In this document: positions 6,235 through 7,788 of the stretch, piece by piece
Numbering within the stretch: position 1 is the stretch's first letter
Layout: every line of letters starts with the position of its first letter
Source: Syntrophaceae bacterium UBA7544
GTDB taxonomy: Bacteria; Desulfobacterota; Syntrophia; Syntrophales; Smithellaceae
Length of the DNA stretch: 7,788 nucleotides
Assembly (NCBI GenBank): GCA_002479215.1
Contig: DLME01000086.1
Coordinates: 1-7,788 of the forward strand
Reading direction: 5' to 3'
Position numbers and translations under genes: made by a program
Notes under the pieces: generated by a model
Told to the model about the DNA's origin: nothing
Database searches by the model: none
What the model saw: only the letters and a program-made list of their open reading frames with translations

Positions 6235-6242
6235 TTTTCATG

Positions 6243-6248
6243 CCTCCT
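6243..6248 (-). promoter_or_regulatory. Ribosome binding site deciding the GTG start
   Basis: Minus-strand AGGAGG lies eight bases before the GTG at 6232-6234. The nearer ATG (6239-6241) is one base from this site and in another frame, so GTG is the start of the kinase-like gene. Confidence 0.75.
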
Positions 6249-6277
6249 ATTTTTATTAAAAATTAGTTATCATGAGA

Positions 6278-6283
6278 ATTATA
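6278..6283 (-). promoter_or_regulatory. Possible -10 element in the MFS to kinase-like spacer
   Basis: A consensus TATAAT sits about 44 bases upstream of the GTG. No good -35 hexamer is present and the spacer is very A+T-rich, so this may be chance. If real, the kinase-like gene could be transcribed apart from the MFS gene. Confidence 0.25.
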
Positions 6284-6314
6284 TCATTCAAATATAATAG
6301 TTGTCTGTTCGCAA

Positions 6315-7493
6315 CTATTCATATGATACCTTTCTTCCATGCAAAAAGTAGTAAAGAGGAATCGTCGCAAGTATCACAATGGTCATCATTAAGTATAAGC
6401 CACGGTATCCTGTAAATGGAACTAAGGAACCGAGTAAATACGGTCCTACGCCAAATCCTAAATCTACAAAAATAAAATAGGTAGATATTGCCAGCCCAAA
6501 TCTATGAGGCGGAACTTCTTTTATTGAAATTGCCTGAGCACAGGATATAAAGTTACCATAACCGAAACCAATTATTGCTCCCGCTAATAATAAAGAAATT
6601 CCCTGATTGGCTTGACTAAATAAAAGCATACCCATTGCAAAAATGAAAAGACAGGGATATACGACAAAATTTGCACCTCTAATATCAAATAACCGTCCGG
6701 AAAAAGGTCTCGAGAGGAAGACCGTAATGGCATATACAAGAAAGTAGAAGCTTGCAGCTTCTTCTAGATGAATCTGTTTAGTGTATAATGATATAAAAGT
6801 TAACACACCAGAATAACTAAAACCAATGACTAATATGATAATAGAAATCGGTATCGCTTTAAATTCAAGGAAATTTGAAATTTGAAAACTTTTTACCGCT
6901 TTTACTTGATCTTGTCTGGGTAATTCATAAGTCGGCTCACTAACAACAAAAGATATAGCAAAACTAATAACAGCTAATATCGAAGTGAAAATAAAAATCA
7001 TCTTGAAATCTACATACTGAATTAAAAGGACTCCCACAAAAGGTCCTAGTGCTACCGCCAATATTGCACCCATACTGTAATAGCCAATGCCCTCTCCTCG
7101 TCTACCATGAGGAATGATTTGGGCGACTATTGTTCCCGTAGCCGTGCTTGCTACCCCGAAAACAATCCCATGTAAAAATCTGATTGTTATCAATAAAAAT
7201 AAATTGATTGCAGCAAAATATAATACTGACGTAATAATAAAAAATAATGTGCTAACAATTAAAATTCTTTTACTCCCTATCTCTTCAATAATGCGTCCAG
7301 TCCCTAATCGACCGATTAAAGCTCCAATAATAAAAATACCAGCAACAAGCCCTGCTATGTTTGTGGAAGCATGGAATTTATCTACGGCATAAGAAGCAAT
7401 AGTGACCAGCAATAAGAAATGTATCAAAAATACAAAAAAATTAATCACGGACGCAGTGATAAAATCCTTTGTCCATAGCCGTCCCTTAGTCAT
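6315..7493 (-). CDS. MFS transporter, drug/metabolite efflux type (DHA1-like)
   Basis: Protein of 392 residues with about twelve hydrophobic helices in two halves, split by a polar loop at about 188-212: the standard size and layout of the major facilitator superfamily, in the inner membrane. Motif A in the first cytoplasmic loop is recognisable at 61-76 (G61, R62, G66, R67, G73, R76). R105 in IRFLHG is motif B. GAILAVALGPFVG (142-154) is motif C, the mark of proton-coupled antiporters, so export rather than uptake is expected. The substrate is unknown. The N-terminus RLWTKDFI is like Firmicutes MFS exporters. The ATG has an AAAGG site (7502-7506) eight bases upstream. The kinase-like gene follows 80 bases downstream, and a direct-repeat region with promoter-like elements lies upstream. 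Confidence 0.92.
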   Translation of the reverse strand: MTKGRLWTKDFITASVINFFVFLIHFLLLVTIASYAVDKFHASTNIAGLVAGIFIIGALIGRLGTGRIIEEIGSKRILIVSTLFFIITSVLYFAAINLFLLITIRFLHGIVFGVASTATGTIVAQIIPHGRRGEGIGYYSMGAILAVALGPFVGVLLIQYVDFKMIFIFTSILAVISFAISFVVSEPTYELPRQDQVKAVKSFQISNFLEFKAIPISIIILVIGFSYSGVLTFISLYTKQIHLEEAASFYFLVYAITVFLSRPFSGRLFDIRGANFVVYPCLFIFAMGMLLFSQANQGISLLLAGAIIGFGYGNFISCAQAISIKEVPPHRFGLAISTYFIFVDLGFGVGPYLLGSLVPFTGYRGLYLMMTIVILATIPLYYFLHGRKVSYE

Positions 7494-7530
7494 GTTATCC
7501 GCCTTTTTTTAAAAGTCCATAATATGCTTT

Positions 7531-7582
7531 TAGCCATTAGGGGTTTGCTTGATAATATGATAGCCATTGTTTGATTTGACAA
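7531..7582 (-). promoter_or_regulatory. Direct repeats over a candidate MFS promoter
   Basis: TAGCCATT occurs at 7531-7538 and 7561-7568, exactly 30 bases apart (about three helical turns). Each is followed by GTTTG and then TTGA (GTTTGCTTGA, GTTTGATTTGA). On the minus strand TTGTCA (7577-7582) and TATTAT (7552-7557) could be -35 and -10, but the 19-base spacing is long. The layout suits a regulator binding two same-facing sites at the promoter of the MFS gene. Confidence 0.4.
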
Positions 7583-7586
7583 TATA

Positions 7587-7788
7587 TTGCTTGTTCATTG
7601 ATGAATTCTAAGATCTTTATTCTTGTTTGTCAATTAAACTGACCACAGAATGTGAAGTTTTATTCCGATGTCTATCGGCACGCATGAATTATGTTTATTA
7701 CAGATTGAAATGTTGAGTGAATCGGGAAAATAAGAAAAACAACATTACAGGAAGAAGTCGATTATCTGTTTCACCTTGTGTTCTTATA
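7587..7788 (+). repeat. Intergenic repeat R7, cut by the window end
   Basis: TTGCTTGTTCA (7587), TGTCAATT (7628-7635), TGACCACA (7640-7647), left motif ATTACAGATTGAAA (7697-7710) and core ACAGGAAGAAGT (7747) match R6 block by block. Only CACCTTG is seen of the CACCTAC block, and the right motif lies beyond the window. AATGTTG (7709-7715) and CAACATT (7740-7746) are a perfect 7-bp inverted repeat bounding the variable segment. The last bases before the core (AACAACATT) are identical to R1. Confidence 0.8.

Noticed and set aside
1..7788. CRISPR array: motif ending in GATTGAAA and 36-base intervals
   Set aside because: Each unit has only two motif copies, separated by a different conserved core, units are hundreds of bases apart with genes between, and the segments are related between copies (R1 and R7). 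No cas gene is present.
1..7788. Integron attC sites
   Set aside because: No consistent RYYYAAC...GTTRRRY pair bounds the repeats. GTTGAGT occurs once each in R6 and R7 but at different places. No integrase gene is in the window.

Overview
This is an AT-rich bacterial window with seven protein-coding genes, all read from the minus strand. From low to high coordinate they encode a universal stress protein, an iron-sulfur flavoprotein-type FMN reductase, an ICMT-type membrane methyltransferase, a membrane-bound metallophosphoesterase, a DUF3014 membrane-anchored protein, a cytidylate-kinase-like protein and an MFS exporter. No core housekeeping gene, rRNA, tRNA, transposase or CRISPR array is visible. 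The genes look mixed in origin. The kinase-like protein and the MFS protein resemble Firmicutes-type proteins, DUF3014 is mostly proteobacterial, and the methyltransferase and DUF3014 genes are visibly richer in G+C than their neighbours. Host taxonomy cannot be fixed from this; a repeat-rich anaerobe or sediment/wastewater bacterium with much horizontally acquired accessory DNA is a guess.

The striking feature is between the genes. Every gap except the 80-base one between the kinase-like gene and the MFS gene holds one diverged copy of the same repeat (called R1 to R7 here), and all copies have the same orientation. Fullest copies (R6 and the cut-off R7) run at least 200-245 bp. The internal plan is: TTGCTTGTTCA, about 40 bp, TGTCAATT, about 70 bp, left motif ATTACGGATTGAAA, exactly 36 variable bases, core ACAGGAAGAAGT, about 15 bp, CACCTAC, about 35 variable bases, then a right copy of ATTACGGATTGAAA. 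The spacings hold to within one or two bases although the bases between the motifs differ. In several copies the ends of the 36-base segment are complementary in the same register but with different sequences, which suggests a hairpin. Plus-strand translations also share short peptides (YYGLK, DYGLKES, TGRS), so a decayed coding origin is a competing explanation.

Layout: R1 and a terminator (1-229); usp (310-762) behind an imperfect stem-loop; R2; FMN reductase (1000-1575) behind a 20-bp palindrome; R3; ICMT (1786-2487); R4; metallophosphoesterase (2734-3954); R5 and about 180 bases of unexplained DNA that may include a group II intron tail; DUF3014 (4369-5163); a hairpin and R6; kinase-like gene and MFS gene (5611-7493), probably one transcript; a direct-repeat promoter region; R7. 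Apart from that last pair, the genes share no obvious pathway. The region reads as an accessory array of gene-plus-repeat modules that resembles an integron cassette array in layout but lacks recognisable attC ends.
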